From the NCBI GenBank assembly GCA_913058295.1, contig CAJXRD010000008.1, forward strand, positions 19,306 through 83,305: DNA of 64,000 nt, written 5' to 3'. The notes beneath the pieces are model-generated. The model saw only the letters and a list, made by a program, of their open reading frames with translations, did not search any database and was not told where the DNA came from. This stretch comes from an uncultured Flavobacteriales bacterium. Its GTDB lineage: Bacteria; Bacteroidota; Bacteroidia; Flavobacteriales; Flavobacteriaceae. This document shows positions 20,828-31,663 of the stretch, one piece after another. The first letter of the stretch is position 1, and every line of letters begins with the position of its first letter. A program made the translations under genes and the position numbers.

Positions 20828-21675
20828 TGAATATTTATATAGTCATACCAGCATATAATGAAGAGGCTTTTATTGCTAAAACATTACAATCGCTAGTTGA
20901 ACAAACTTTTCTTCCAAAAAGAATTGTAGTGGTTAATGACAATTCAACAGATAATACTCAAAAAATAATTGATTCCTTTTCAGAAAAACATGCATTTATA
21001 AGCAGTGTCCTTAATAAATCTGAAGCTATCCATATTCCTGGAGAAAAAGTAATCAATGCATTTAACAAAGGCTTTGAATCGCTAGATAACAACTACGACA
21101 TCATTTGTAAATTTGATGCAGATATTATATTACCTAAAAACTATTTTGAAAAGTTATTGAATGCATTTTCATTAAACAATAAAGTTGGTATTGCTGGGGG
21201 AAACTTATATATTAAAAATGATAAGACTTGGGTTTTTGAAAACATCTCTAACAAAAAGAAAGTTCGTGGACCTATAAAACTTTATCGTAAAGAATGTTTT
21301 AAAGAAATTGGGGGCTTAAAAAAGTCGATAGGTTGGGACACAGTAGATGAACTTTTAGCCCAATATCAAGGATGGGAAATACACACGGACGAATCCTTAC
21401 ATGTAAAACACCTTAAACCCACAGGTAATGCGTATACCAAAGCATCTAAACACAAACAAGGAGAAGCCTTTTATTTATTGCGTTATGGCTTTTGGTTAAG
21501 CAGTATTGCTTCGGCAAAACTTGCTTTTAATAAAAAAAGCTTTTTGTTTTTTATTAATACTTTAAAAGGGTATTTAAAAGCAAAGAATAAGAAATTACCT
21601 TTTATAGTTTCAGAAAAAGAAGGAGTGTTTATTAGAAAATTACGCTGGGATGGAATTAAAAAGAAATTATTCTAG
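20827..21675 (+). CDS. glycosyltransferase family 2
   Basis: IYIVIPAYNEEAFIAKTLQSL, KFDADIILP; TAATG overlap with upstream gene. Confidence 0.9.
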   Translation: MNIYIVIPAYNEEAFIAKTLQSLVEQTFLPKRIVVVNDNSTDNTQKIIDSFSEKHAFISSVLNKSEAIHIPGEKVINAFNKGFESLDNNYDIICKFDADIILPKNYFEKLLNAFSLNNKVGIAGGNLYIKNDKTWVFENISNKKKVRGPIKLYRKECFKEIGGLKKSIGWDTVDELLAQYQGWEIHTDESLHVKHLKPTGNAYTKASKHKQGEAFYLLRYGFWLSSIASAKLAFNKKSFLFFINTLKGYLKAKNKKLPFIVSEKEGVFIRKLRWDGIKKKLF

Positions 21676-21744
21676 CAGCTTATTAAATATATTTACATTT
21701 AGATAATAGTTAATATGTATTTTTGACATTCAAAACAAATACTT

Positions 21745-22866
21745 ATGTCTAGTTACCCAAAAACTATTTTTTTGCTTTTTATTGTATCATTAATTCTTGT
21801 TTCTTGTAATTGTAATAAAGAAAAAGACAACTCTTTCGCTGAAGTTGAATTAGAGACCATTCAAAATAGAAAACCAAAAAACATTATCTTATTAATTGGT
21901 GATGGTATGGGATTGAGTCAAGTTTCTGCAAGTCAGTTTTATAATGATAAGCCTTCAAATTTTGAACGTTTCCCAGTGATTGGGCTAAGCAAAACATCTT
22001 CCTCCAGTGATGTTATTACAGACTCTGCTGCCGGAGCAACGGCTTTTGCTTCTGGAATAAAAACGTATAATGGGGCAATTGGGGTAACTTCAGATACTTT
22101 AGCTGTTGGAACAATTGTAGAACAGATTTCTGTTAATGGAATTCGCACAGGATTAGTATCCACATCCTCAATCACTCATGCAACTCCAGCATCATTTTAT
22201 GCTCACGTTAAAAGCAGAAGGATGCATGATGAAATAGCTGGTTTTCTTGTAGATTCTGAAATTGATTTTTTCGCAGGAGGTGGTTTAAAATATTTTAATG
22301 AACGAAAAGACGAGAAGGATTTAACTTTAGGTTTAGTAGAAAATGGTTTTGTTCTTTCAACAGAAAATTTTCCTAAAATACTTTCAGACAAAAAACAAGC
22401 CATATTACTTTCAAAAGATGCAATGCCTAAAATGCAAGAAGGACGAGGTGATTTTTTACCAAATGCTACTCAACTTGCATTAGAGTACTTATCGAAGAAT
22501 GAAGAAGGTTTCTTTTTAATGGTAGAGGGCTCTCAAATAGATTGGGGAGGACATGATATGGATGCGGATTATTTAATTTCAGAATTAATAGATTTTGATA
22601 ATACTTTGGGTGTTGCATTAGATTTCGCAAAACAAAATGGCGAAACTTTAGTTATTGTAACTGCAGACCACGAAACAGGAGGTTTTACATTAGCTTCAGA
22701 TGAAAGAGGAGATTATAATAATATCAAACCTGTTTTTTCAACAGACGGACATTCTGCAACTATGGTTCCTGTTTTTGCCTATGGTTTAGGTTCCGAATTT
22801 TTTTCGGGTATTTATGAAAACACTGCGATTTATCATAAAATGTTATCTCTTTTTCAGGACAATTAA
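21745..22866 (+). CDS. alkaline phosphatase
   Basis: NIILLIGDGMGLSQ, DSAAGATAFASG, TADHETGG. Confidence 0.9.
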   Translation: MSSYPKTIFLLFIVSLILVSCNCNKEKDNSFAEVELETIQNRKPKNIILLIGDGMGLSQVSASQFYNDKPSNFERFPVIGLSKTSSSSDVITDSAAGATAFASGIKTYNGAIGVTSDTLAVGTIVEQISVNGIRTGLVSTSSITHATPASFYAHVKSRRMHDEIAGFLVDSEIDFFAGGGLKYFNERKDEKDLTLGLVENGFVLSTENFPKILSDKKQAILLSKDAMPKMQEGRGDFLPNATQLALEYLSKNEEGFFLMVEGSQIDWGGHDMDADYLISELIDFDNTLGVALDFAKQNGETLVIVTADHETGGFTLASDERGDYNNIKPVFSTDGHSATMVPVFAYGLGSEFFSGIYENTAIYHKMLSLFQDN

Positions 22867-22919
22867 TTTCTTAAAAAAAATAAAGAATTGTATTACTTTA
22901 GCAATAGCCAATAAAAAGA

Positions 22920-23660
22920 ATGAAGTATTTAAGGGACATTGGGTCTTATTTTTTAATGTTAAAAAAAGTTTTTAGCAGTCCTACTAAAAGGTCTGTGATG
23001 AGAGAACTTATTTTTAAGGAAATTGATGATTTAATAATTAGGTCCTTAGGCATTGTTGCGTTTATATCCTTTTTTATTGGAGGAGTAATCGCCATTCAAA
23101 CAGCATTAAATTTAGATAACCCCTTAATCCCAAAAACATTGATTGGCTTTGCAACAAGACAATCTATGATATTAGAATTTGCGCCAACTTTTATGTCCAT
23201 TATATTAGCTGGTAGAGCAGGATCGTTTATAACATCAACAATAGGATCTATGAGAGTTACAGAGCAAATAGATGCTTTGGAGGTAATAGGCGTCAATTCA
23301 TTAAATTATTTAGTTTTTCCGAAAATAATAGCCATGCTATTTTTTCCATTCATCATTGTAATTTCTATGTTTTTGGGCATGTTAGGAGGATATTTAGCTG
23401 GTGTATACGGCGGTTTTTCTACTTCAGCAGATTTTATTGCAGGGCTTCAAAATACCTTTTATCCATTTCATTTAGTTTACGCCTTTTTCAAAACATTCCT
23501 TTTTGCTTTTTTATTAGCTACCGTTCCATCTTGGCATGGGTTTTATATGAAAGGGGGATCTTTAGAAGTAGGTAAAGCAAGTACTAAGGCTTTTGTTTGG
23601 ACTAGTATCTTAATAATACTTACTAATTATATTGTAACTCAATTACTATTAAGCCAATGA
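22920..23660 (+). CDS. MlaE family ABC transporter permease
   Basis: ITSTIGSMRVTEQIDALEVIGVNSLNYLVFPK. Confidence 0.9.
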   Translation: MKYLRDIGSYFLMLKKVFSSPTKRSVMRELIFKEIDDLIIRSLGIVAFISFFIGGVIAIQTALNLDNPLIPKTLIGFATRQSMILEFAPTFMSIILAGRAGSFITSTIGSMRVTEQIDALEVIGVNSLNYLVFPKIIAMLFFPFIIVISMFLGMLGGYLAGVYGGFSTSADFIAGLQNTFYPFHLVYAFFKTFLFAFLLATVPSWHGFYMKGGSLEVGKASTKAFVWTSILIILTNYIVTQLLLSQ

Positions 23661-24421
23661 TAAAAGTTGAAAACATAACCAAGCATTTTGGAGAGGATGA
23701 AATTCTAAAAGGGATTTCTACTACTTTTGAAAGAGGAAAAACCAATCTTATTATTGGACGTAGTGGTAGTGGAAAAACAGTAATGCTTAAATGTTTAGTT
23801 GGATTATTCCTGCCAAATTCTGGAGAAATCTTTTTTGAAGATAAAGCTTTAGGTGAAATGAATAATGAAGAACAACGAATCCTAAGAGAAGAAACCGGAA
23901 TGCTTTTTCAGGGCGGAGCCTTGTTTGATTCTATGAATATTGAAGATAATGTGATGTTTCCCCTTCGAATGTTTAGTGACAAAAGCAGACCAGAATTACT
24001 AGCAAGGGTAAACGAGGTTTTAAAAAGAGTAGATTTAGAAAATGTAAATAAAAAATTCCCTTCTGAAATTTCTGGGGGTATGAAAAAAAGAGTTTCTATA
24101 GCACGAGCTATTGTAAACAAACCGAAATATCTTTTTTGTGATGAACCTAATTCTGGATTAGACCCAAAAACAGCTACCCTAATTGATAATTTAATTCAGG
24201 ATATAACAAAGGAAAACAACATAACTACAGTTGTTGTAACCCATGATATGAATTCTGTTATGGAAATAGGGGAAAAAATTGTCTTCTTAAAAAACGGAAA
24301 ATTAGTATGGCAAGGAACGAAGCAAGAAATTTTTAAAACAAATAATGAAGACGTTACCGATTTTGTGTATTCTTCAGATTTATTTAAGAAAATAAGAAAT
24401 ATACAAATAGAAGAAAATTAA
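23657..24421 (+). CDS. ABC transporter ATP-binding protein (MlaF-like)
   Basis: IGRSGSGKTVMLK Walker A, ISGGMKKRVSIARA signature. Confidence 0.9.
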   Translation: MIKVENITKHFGEDEILKGISTTFERGKTNLIIGRSGSGKTVMLKCLVGLFLPNSGEIFFEDKALGEMNNEEQRILREETGMLFQGGALFDSMNIEDNVMFPLRMFSDKSRPELLARVNEVLKRVDLENVNKKFPSEISGGMKKRVSIARAIVNKPKYLFCDEPNSGLDPKTATLIDNLIQDITKENNITTVVVTHDMNSVMEIGEKIVFLKNGKLVWQGTKQEIFKTNNEDVTDFVYSSDLFKKIRNIQIEEN

Positions 24422-24490
24422 TATTCCACCTAAAGTAGTGTAAATCAAAATAATTAATTTATTTTTAGGCTCCTTAAAAATGAATTTAAC

Positions 24491-26104
24491 ATGAAAAAAC
24501 TATTACTTAACAGTATTGTATTATTATTTGGAGCATCTTTAATTGCCCAAGTTTCCTTTACAAACCAAAACAATTTAATTGAGAATTATCCTGGAACTAC
24601 ATCCATTAGTGTGGATATGAATGGAGATTTTTTAGATGATTTTGTACGAGTTTCCAGTTCAGGAATTGGAATTGACTACCAACAAGCTAATGGTACTTTT
24701 AATTCTGTATTTTACAGTATGAGTATACAAAACCCTCCTAACTGGAGTGTAGCTGCTGGGGATATTGATGAAAATGGATATACCGATCTTGTTTTAGGTA
24801 ATGGATCTAGGGTTTCTTTTCTATTTGCTAATGATACTGGTTCTGGATATTCTGAACAAACTCATCCAGATTACATATTCTCTCAACGATCTAATCTTGC
24901 AGATATAGATAATGATGGTGATTTAGATGCCTTTGTTTGTCACGATGTAGATCAAAGTCACCCATACCGTAATGATGGAAATCAAAATATGGTAGAGGAT
25001 CAAACTTTAATTGAAACATTAAATTTAGCTGGAAACTATCAATCCCTTTGGGTGGATTATGATAATGATGGGGATACAGATATGTACTTAACAAAATGTA
25101 GACAAGGATCTACTCCTGGTGACCCAGAACGTACTAATGCAATGTATCGTAATAATGGAGATGGAACTTATTCAGAAGTTGCAGCTTCGATAAATATGGC
25201 AGATAATGAACAATCTTGGGCTACTGTTTTTCAAGATTTTGATAATGATGGTGATTTTGATGCTTATTGTGTGAACCATAGTGATGCGAATAGATTTTAC
25301 GAAAATGATGGTTCTGGTGTATTTACTGATATTATAGGAAGTACAGGAATTAATCCAACAGATTTAGGTGCTTGGGAAAATCAAGGTGCAGATTTTAATA
25401 ATGATGGGTTTGTAGATATTTTTTCTGAAATGGCTAGAGAACTATATATCAATAACGGAGATATGACTTTTACAGGTATGGATTTACCATTTGATGAAGG
25501 TGCAATTGCTGATTTTAATAGTGATGGATATTTAGATGTAGCTCATAATGGTGACTTATGGATAAATGATGGTGGACTTAATAGCTGGATAAAAATAGGT
25601 TTAAGAGGCATAGAAAGCAATAGCAATGGTGTTGGTGCCCGTATCACTATTTATGGTGATTGGGGGACTCAAATTCGTGAAGTACGTTCTGGTGTTGGAT
25701 ACGGCCATATGAGTTCTTTAATAGCTCATTTTGGAATTGGAACAAGCACTGAAGTGGACCAAATTATTATTAATTGGCCATCTGGAATTATAGATGTAAT
25801 TGACAATCCAGACATTAACTCACAACACGTATATATAGAAGGTGATAATGAATTAGCTGTTACAGATTTCCAAATAAATGGAATTAGCATGTACCCTAAT
25901 CCAACAAGTGATATTATCAATTTCTCTATAAATAATCTAGAAGGCTCTCCAGTTACAGTTATAGATTTAAACGGCAGAGTAGTATTAAACACTACTGTAT
26001 CTACAGACAATAATATCAATATAGAAAACCTAATTAAAGGCGTTTATTTTGTACAATTAGAAGTAGAAAATAAAGCGGTAAATTATAAGGTGCTAAAAGA
26101 GTAA
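24491..26104 (+). CDS. FG-GAP/VCBS repeat + ASPIC/UnbV-type secreted protein with T9SS sorting domain
   Basis: Repeated DxDNDGDxD; WPSGIIDVI; C-terminal ISMYPNPTSDIINFSI. Confidence 0.85.
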   Translation: MKKLLLNSIVLLFGASLIAQVSFTNQNNLIENYPGTTSISVDMNGDFLDDFVRVSSSGIGIDYQQANGTFNSVFYSMSIQNPPNWSVAAGDIDENGYTDLVLGNGSRVSFLFANDTGSGYSEQTHPDYIFSQRSNLADIDNDGDLDAFVCHDVDQSHPYRNDGNQNMVEDQTLIETLNLAGNYQSLWVDYDNDGDTDMYLTKCRQGSTPGDPERTNAMYRNNGDGTYSEVAASINMADNEQSWATVFQDFDNDGDFDAYCVNHSDANRFYENDGSGVFTDIIGSTGINPTDLGAWENQGADFNNDGFVDIFSEMARELYINNGDMTFTGMDLPFDEGAIADFNSDGYLDVAHNGDLWINDGGLNSWIKIGLRGIESNSNGVGARITIYGDWGTQIREVRSGVGYGHMSSLIAHFGIGTSTEVDQIIINWPSGIIDVIDNPDINSQHVYIEGDNELAVTDFQINGISMYPNPTSDIINFSINNLEGSPVTVIDLNGRVVLNTTVSTDNNINIENLIKGVYFVQLEVENKAVNYKVLKE

Positions 26105-26123
26105 TTTATTATTTAAATTCATA

Positions 26124-26153
26124 AAAAAAGGCGCCCAAATGGGCGCCTTTTTT
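26124..26153. terminator. bidirectional terminator
   Basis: AAAAAAGGCGCCC-AAAT-GGGCGCCTTTTTT between convergent genes. Confidence 0.9.
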
Positions 26154-26154
26154 A

Positions 26155-27597
26155 TTATGGCTTATCCAGGATTATTAGTAAGGTATCCATTTTTAAGCGA
26201 TACTTAAGCCATTCTTCAAGTTTAGCCATATCTTCTTTTTTTGCTTCATCAGAAATATTTTCATTCCAGACCACATTAATAACAGGCAAGGTATCCATTG
26301 TGGTAAAGTTTGTAGAAACTCTATTAGAATAGCTTATCTTTTTAATCTCATTATAATTAATTTTAACTTCCTTACTTATTTCTTTAAACCGAATTTCTTT
26401 AAATTTTAATTTTCTAAGTTCGCTTTCCAAAAAATTAATTTGATTGTCTTTATTTTTAATTAATTCTTCGTTTTTAACATACAAATCTTCAAGTATCTCA
26501 AATTTTATTTCTCCAGACATAGATTGTGCCAAATGTGTACTTGGATCAGACCCTTGAATAACGTTTAATTCACTATCTCTAAGATCCTTAACTTTTTCCA
26601 ATTCTGCTTTCCATGTATTTATTATATCTTCAGGAATTAGTTTACCTATAAAATATACATTGATTTCATTTTTATCAAAATCTTTTGAAAGTTTCACCAC
26701 CTCAGCTCCTTCATAATTCATATTTGTTTTTACAAAATCACTGGCTCTATTTTCAAATAGTTCAACTTTCAATAAATTCAAAAATAAAATAATACTAGGT
26801 ACCATAACTAGTAACGCTATTATTGTAGCAATTTGAGCTACTCTTCTTCTTCTTTTAGAATTAGCATACCGCACCAAAGGAAAGCGTAATAATTTAGCAA
26901 CAACAAATGCTGATAAAGCTATAAATACTGCATTTATAGAAAAAAGATAAAATGCCCCTCCCGCATAACTCATATTACCAATAGCCAAACCGTATCCAAC
27001 CGTACAAAGAGGTGGCATTAAAGCCGTGGCAATTGCAACACCAAATATTACACTGGCAATGGTTCCTTTTTTGGTCTTTGCTACAATCAAAGCCAAACCA
27101 CCAAAAATGGCAATAAAAACATCTAAAATAGTTGGGTAAGTTCTTGCTATTAACTCCGGACTTTCTTTAGTAAGAGGTGATAATTCAAAATACAAATAGG
27201 CTGTAACTACACTTAAAGCAATCATTACTCCAAGGTTTATAAGGGATCTTTTTAAAGTTTCTACATCATTAATTGCAACCGATAACCCTAAGGCAACAAT
27301 AGGACCCATCAATGGAGAAATTAACATTGCACCAATCACAACTGCAGGGCTACTTACATTAAGACCTATAGAAGCCACAAAAATTGAAAAAACTAAAATC
27401 CAAGCATTATGACCTTTAAAGGAAATATCCTTCCTTACGGCCTCAATCGTTGCATCCCTATCTGTATCATCTCTAATGTCCAATAACTCTTTAAAGAACA
27501 CTTTTAATCCATGCCAGGCTGATTGCTTTACTTGTTCAAATTCTTTTTCATCAGATGTTATCTTTTTTTGGTCTACTTTTTCTTCTGAATCTTCCAT
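26155..27597 (-). CDS. DUF389 membrane protein
   Basis: ASIGLNVSSPAVVIGAMLISPLMGPI. Confidence 0.85.
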   Translation of the reverse strand: MEDSEEKVDQKKITSDEKEFEQVKQSAWHGLKVFFKELLDIRDDTDRDATIEAVRKDISFKGHNAWILVFSIFVASIGLNVSSPAVVIGAMLISPLMGPIVALGLSVAINDVETLKRSLINLGVMIALSVVTAYLYFELSPLTKESPELIARTYPTILDVFIAIFGGLALIVAKTKKGTIASVIFGVAIATALMPPLCTVGYGLAIGNMSYAGGAFYLFSINAVFIALSAFVVAKLLRFPLVRYANSKRRRRVAQIATIIALLVMVPSIILFLNLLKVELFENRASDFVKTNMNYEGAEVVKLSKDFDKNEINVYFIGKLIPEDIINTWKAELEKVKDLRDSELNVIQGSDPSTHLAQSMSGEIKFEILEDLYVKNEELIKNKDNQINFLESELRKLKFKEIRFKEISKEVKINYNEIKKISYSNRVSTNFTTMDTLPVINVVWNENISDEAKKEDMAKLEEWLKYRLKMDTLLIILDKP

Positions 27598-28698
27598 CTA
27601 TTTAAATTTATTACCAAATTTTTGGTTTATTCTAGAAACTAACTCTTTAATATCTTGATCTTTCTTTTTGGGGTAAATCATTAAAACATCTTCTTTATCA
27701 ACCACAATAAAATCTTCAATTCCATCTAAAACTACTAATTTTTCTGAAGAAGTAAAAACTATATTTCCTTTTGCATCTTTATAAGATGCTTTTGCACGAA
27801 CTGTCGCATTTCCATTCTCATCCTTTTCTAATTTATCATATAACGCTCCCCAAGTACCTAGATCATTCCAATCGAATGTTGCTTTTTTTACAAATACATT
27901 ATCAGACCTTTCTAATATTCCATAATCGATAGAAATATTTTCAGCGTTTTCATAATTTTCAAGTATAAAGTCTCGCTCTTCTGAAGTGTTTAATTTTTCA
28001 TTCCCTCCAGAAAACAATTGATACATTTCGGGTAAATTCTTTTTAAAAGAAGTGATGATACTTTTAACACTCCAAATAAAAATCCCAGCATTCCAAAGAA
28101 AGTTTCCATCTGCAATAAATTGCTTAGCAGTATTATAATCTGGTTTCTCTCTAAACTGATTTACCTTATTAATTGTTCCTGAAGAGTTTTTATCAGATTC
28201 AATATAACCATAGCCAGTATTTGCAAAGGTTGGATAAATCCCTAAAGTCATAAGTTTGTCATCAGATTCACAGGCCTTAAAACAAGTTTCTACATCGTTT
28301 AAGAAGGAAGCCTCATCTTCAATCCAATGATCACTTGGAGCAACTAACATTAATGCATTTGGATTTTCTTTATAAATTTTCAATGCCGATAATAAAATAC
28401 AAGGAGCTGTATTTCGCATAGCGGGTTCTAAAACAATATTATTTAAAGATATTCCTGGAAGCTGTTTTTGAACTAAATCTACATACCTGTCATTAGTCAA
28501 GATAAAGGTGTTTTCTGAAGGTATTAAAGCATTCATTCTAGAAAACGTTTGTTGCAATAAAGATTTTCCAGTACCCAACATATCTTGAAATTGTTTTGGA
28601 TTTTCTGTAGTGCTAACCGGCCAAAATCTAGATCCAATTCCTCCAGCCATGATAACTGCATAAAAATTATTGTTCTTTATTTTATTATTTTTTTCCAT
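27598..28698 (-). CDS. mannose-1-phosphate guanylyltransferase
   Basis: AVIMAGGIGSRFWPVS, KPDYNTA..F..GNFLWNAGIF. Confidence 0.9.
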   Translation of the reverse strand: MEKNNKIKNNNFYAVIMAGGIGSRFWPVSTTENPKQFQDMLGTGKSLLQQTFSRMNALIPSENTFILTNDRYVDLVQKQLPGISLNNIVLEPAMRNTAPCILLSALKIYKENPNALMLVAPSDHWIEDEASFLNDVETCFKACESDDKLMTLGIYPTFANTGYGYIESDKNSSGTINKVNQFREKPDYNTAKQFIADGNFLWNAGIFIWSVKSIITSFKKNLPEMYQLFSGGNEKLNTSEERDFILENYENAENISIDYGILERSDNVFVKKATFDWNDLGTWGALYDKLEKDENGNATVRAKASYKDAKGNIVFTSSEKLVVLDGIEDFIVVDKEDVLMIYPKKKDQDIKELVSRINQKFGNKFK

Positions 28699-28761
28699 AT
28701 TTAATTGCTGAAAAGACGGTAATTCTTTTTTAAAATTCTTGATTATTTAAAATAGTAATAA

Positions 28762-29358
28762 CTATTTTAAAAACTCTACTTCTGCATTAGGATTAAATAG
28801 ATAAACTTTACCTGTTGAAATTTCAACACATTCATAACGCTTCACTCTTTTGTTGCCACGCTTAAATATTTTACCATTATATAACCTAAACTCACCACCC
28901 AAAGGTATTTCAAAGATATAATTTTTATCATTGTCGGGGTCAAATTGTTTTAAGGCCAAAGATAGCTTAGCATCTGTATCACTACTTGCTTTAGGATTTT
29001 TGAAATGTAATGCCAATAAAGGCAATAATTGCAAGGGAAAAATCTCTGGGCGTAAAAAGGGAAGCATTAGTCTTTGAAAGGTAAATTTCCACTCTTTTCC
29101 ATGAGGTTTTATTTTTCTTCCAAATTCAGAAAACGCAATTAAATGCGCAATTTCATGAATTAAAGTGATTAAAAAGCGATAGGTATTTAAACTTGCATTA
29201 ACGGTTATAAGATGTTGCCCGTTTGCCGTTTTACGATAATCCCCATGGCGGGTTACGCGTTCATTTACAATTTTAAGGTGTAAATTATATTTTTTTATCA
29301 ATTGAAAAACAGGAACTACTGAAGCTTGTGGAATATATTTTTCAAGTGTTTCTTGCAT
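28762..29358 (-). CDS. SprT-like metalloprotease domain protein
   Basis: TLIHEIAHLIAF; PHGKEWKF. Confidence 0.8.
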   Translation of the reverse strand: MQETLEKYIPQASVVPVFQLIKKYNLHLKIVNERVTRHGDYRKTANGQHLITVNASLNTYRFLITLIHEIAHLIAFSEFGRKIKPHGKEWKFTFQRLMLPFLRPEIFPLQLLPLLALHFKNPKASSDTDAKLSLALKQFDPDNDKNYIFEIPLGGEFRLYNGKIFKRGNKRVKRYECVEISTGKVYLFNPNAEVEFLK

Positions 29359-29365
29359 TAAATCT

Positions 29366-30055
29366 TTATGGTGTAGAGTTAGAAACCTGTAATACCTTTC
29401 CGTTATACATTTTATTTCCAGTAAGAGAAAAATTCATTATATATTGAGCCATTTCTTCGGCTGCAGTATTTGCTTTAAAACCTGGAAATGCTTCTTCAAG
29501 CATTTGGGTTTGAACTGCTCCTAGTGCCAATACATTAAATGAAGGCCCCGTTTCTTTATACTCTTCGGCTAGCAGTTCGGTTAAGGTAATTAAAGCTCCC
29601 TTACTACTACTATAAGCACTTAATCCAGGGAACTTCACACTGCCTTGTATTCCACCCATACTGCTAATATTAACTACGTGACCATCCTTTTTCATAAAAG
29701 GAAGCATCGCTTGAGTTAAAGCTGCAGCACCAAAGACATTTACATCGTAAACTTCTTTAAATTCTGCCGGTGTAGTTTCCTTAAAAGGCTTATTAATTAA
29801 TGTTCCTGAATTATTAATCAAAACATCAACTTGTTTCCAGTTTTCTTTTACAAAATTAGAAATCTTATCAATATCTTTTGAATCTGTAATATCAAAAGGA
29901 AAAATAGTACAGCCGTCCAATTGAATACTAGAAACAGGCACAGGATTTCTAGACAAGGCTAATACTTGACAGCCAGCATCTGCAAAGAGCTGTACCAATT
30001 CATAACCAATTCCCCTACTCGTACCTGTGATAATTACTTTCTTCATCTTATACAA
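29366..30055 (-). CDS. short-chain dehydrogenase/reductase
   Basis: VIITGTSRGIGYEL, NNSG, YSSSKGAL. Confidence 0.9.
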   Translation of the reverse strand: MYKMKKVIITGTSRGIGYELVQLFADAGCQVLALSRNPVPVSSIQLDGCTIFPFDITDSKDIDKISNFVKENWKQVDVLINNSGTLINKPFKETTPAEFKEVYDVNVFGAAALTQAMLPFMKKDGHVVNISSMGGIQGSVKFPGLSAYSSSKGALITLTELLAEEYKETGPSFNVLALGAVQTQMLEEAFPGFKANTAAEEMAQYIMNFSLTGNKMYNGKVLQVSNSTP

Positions 30056-31658
30056 ACATCGTCACAGGGCTTTCAATATAAGCTCTAAGGGTTTGTAAAA
30101 AGGCTGCTCCAGTTGCACCATCAACTGTACGATGATCACAAGCTAAAGTTAATATCATGGTATTACCAACCGCAAGCTGTCCGTTTTTAACAACAGGTTT
30201 CTCCACAATTGCACCAACCGATAGAATGGCAGAATTTGGTTGATTTATGATAGAAGTAAACTCCTTTATCCCAAACATTCCAAGGTTAGAAACAGTAAAT
30301 GTGCTTCCGTCCATTTCTTCTGGGGATAATTTTTTATTTCTAGCTTTACCAGCCAATTCTTTTACCGAAGTCCCTATCTGATTAAAAGTCATTTGATCTG
30401 CAAACTTTAATACAGGAACCAATAAACCATCATCGACAGCTACTGCAACTCCTATATGAATATGTTTTGCTAATAATGTAGATGTATCTGTCCAATGTGA
30501 ATTTACTTTAGGATGCTTACGCAATGCCATTGCACAAGCTTTTACTATCATATCGTTAAAAGACACCTTTACATCTGGCGCAGAATTAATGGCTTTTCTA
30601 GCTGCTATCGCATGATCCATATCCAACTCTACAGTAAGATAATAATGGGGGGCCATAAATTTAGATTCTCCTAAACGTTTGGCAATTACTTTTCGCATTT
30701 GCGAATTTTTAACTTCCTCAAAACTCTCAACTCCTACAGGAACATATGATGATGCTCCGGACGAAGCAGGCTGATAGTTTTCAATATCTCGTTTTATAAT
30801 TCTACCATTTTCTCCACTCCCAGCTACATGATGAAGATTGATTCCCTTTTCATCTGCAAGCTTTTTCGCTAAAGGAGATATAAATATTCTTCCTCCTTCA
30901 AGGCTTGTATTTTTGTTTGAAACTGGTTGAATTGTTTCTGGTTTCGCTGCTACAATTGGGGCAGCAATTTTTGTTTCAGAAGGTGTTGCAATTTCTTCAA
31001 TATCACTTTCTGTTTTATAACTTTCTAGAATTCCAGTAACATCTGTTCCTTTAGGTCCAATAATTGCAAGAACACTATCTACTAATGCAGATTCTCCTTC
31101 TTTAATTCCAATTTCTAATAAAGATCCTGTATAGAAAGATTCAAACTCCATAGTTGCCTTATCGGTTTCTATTTCAGCAAGAATATCTCCTTCTTCAACT
31201 GTATCTCCAACTTTTTTATTCCATAACGCAACTGTTCCCTCAGTCATCGTATCACTTAGCCTAGGCATAGTAATCACCTCAACTCCTTCAGGGATAGTTA
31301 TCCCATTCGTTTTTGTAATTTCTTCAGAAATAGGAGTCTCAACATTGTCTGTAAATTCCTTTTTTTCTTCAGGTAAGGATGACGAATTATTTCCCTTTAT
31401 TATTTCTGAAATATCTTCATCCTTATCACCAATAATAGCCAATAGCACATCCACTTCAACAGTTTCTCCTTCTTGAACTCCTATATAAAGCAATGTCCCT
31501 TCATAGAAAGATTCAAACTCCATAGTCGCCTTATCGGTTTCTATTTCAGCAAGAATATCTCCTTCCGTAATTTTGTCTCCTACCTTAAAAAGCCACTTTG
31601 CAACAGTACCTTCTTCCATGGTATCGCTTAAACGCGGCATATTGATTACTTCTACCAT
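30048..31658 (-). CDS. pyruvate dehydrogenase E2 (dihydrolipoamide acetyltransferase), two lipoyl domains
   Basis: Two ETDKATMEFESFY lipoyl motifs, E3-binding domain, catalytic ACDHRTVDGA. Confidence 0.95.
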   Translation of the reverse strand: MVEVINMPRLSDTMEEGTVAKWLFKVGDKITEGDILAEIETDKATMEFESFYEGTLLYIGVQEGETVEVDVLLAIIGDKDEDISEIIKGNNSSSLPEEKKEFTDNVETPISEEITKTNGITIPEGVEVITMPRLSDTMTEGTVALWNKKVGDTVEEGDILAEIETDKATMEFESFYTGSLLEIGIKEGESALVDSVLAIIGPKGTDVTGILESYKTESDIEEIATPSETKIAAPIVAAKPETIQPVSNKNTSLEGGRIFISPLAKKLADEKGINLHHVAGSGENGRIIKRDIENYQPASSGASSYVPVGVESFEEVKNSQMRKVIAKRLGESKFMAPHYYLTVELDMDHAIAARKAINSAPDVKVSFNDMIVKACAMALRKHPKVNSHWTDTSTLLAKHIHIGVAVAVDDGLLVPVLKFADQMTFNQIGTSVKELAGKARNKKLSPEEMDGSTFTVSNLGMFGIKEFTSIINQPNSAILSVGAIVEKPVVKNGQLAVGNTMILTLACDHRTVDGATGAAFLQTLRAYIESPVTMFV

Positions 31659-31663
31659 AGTAA

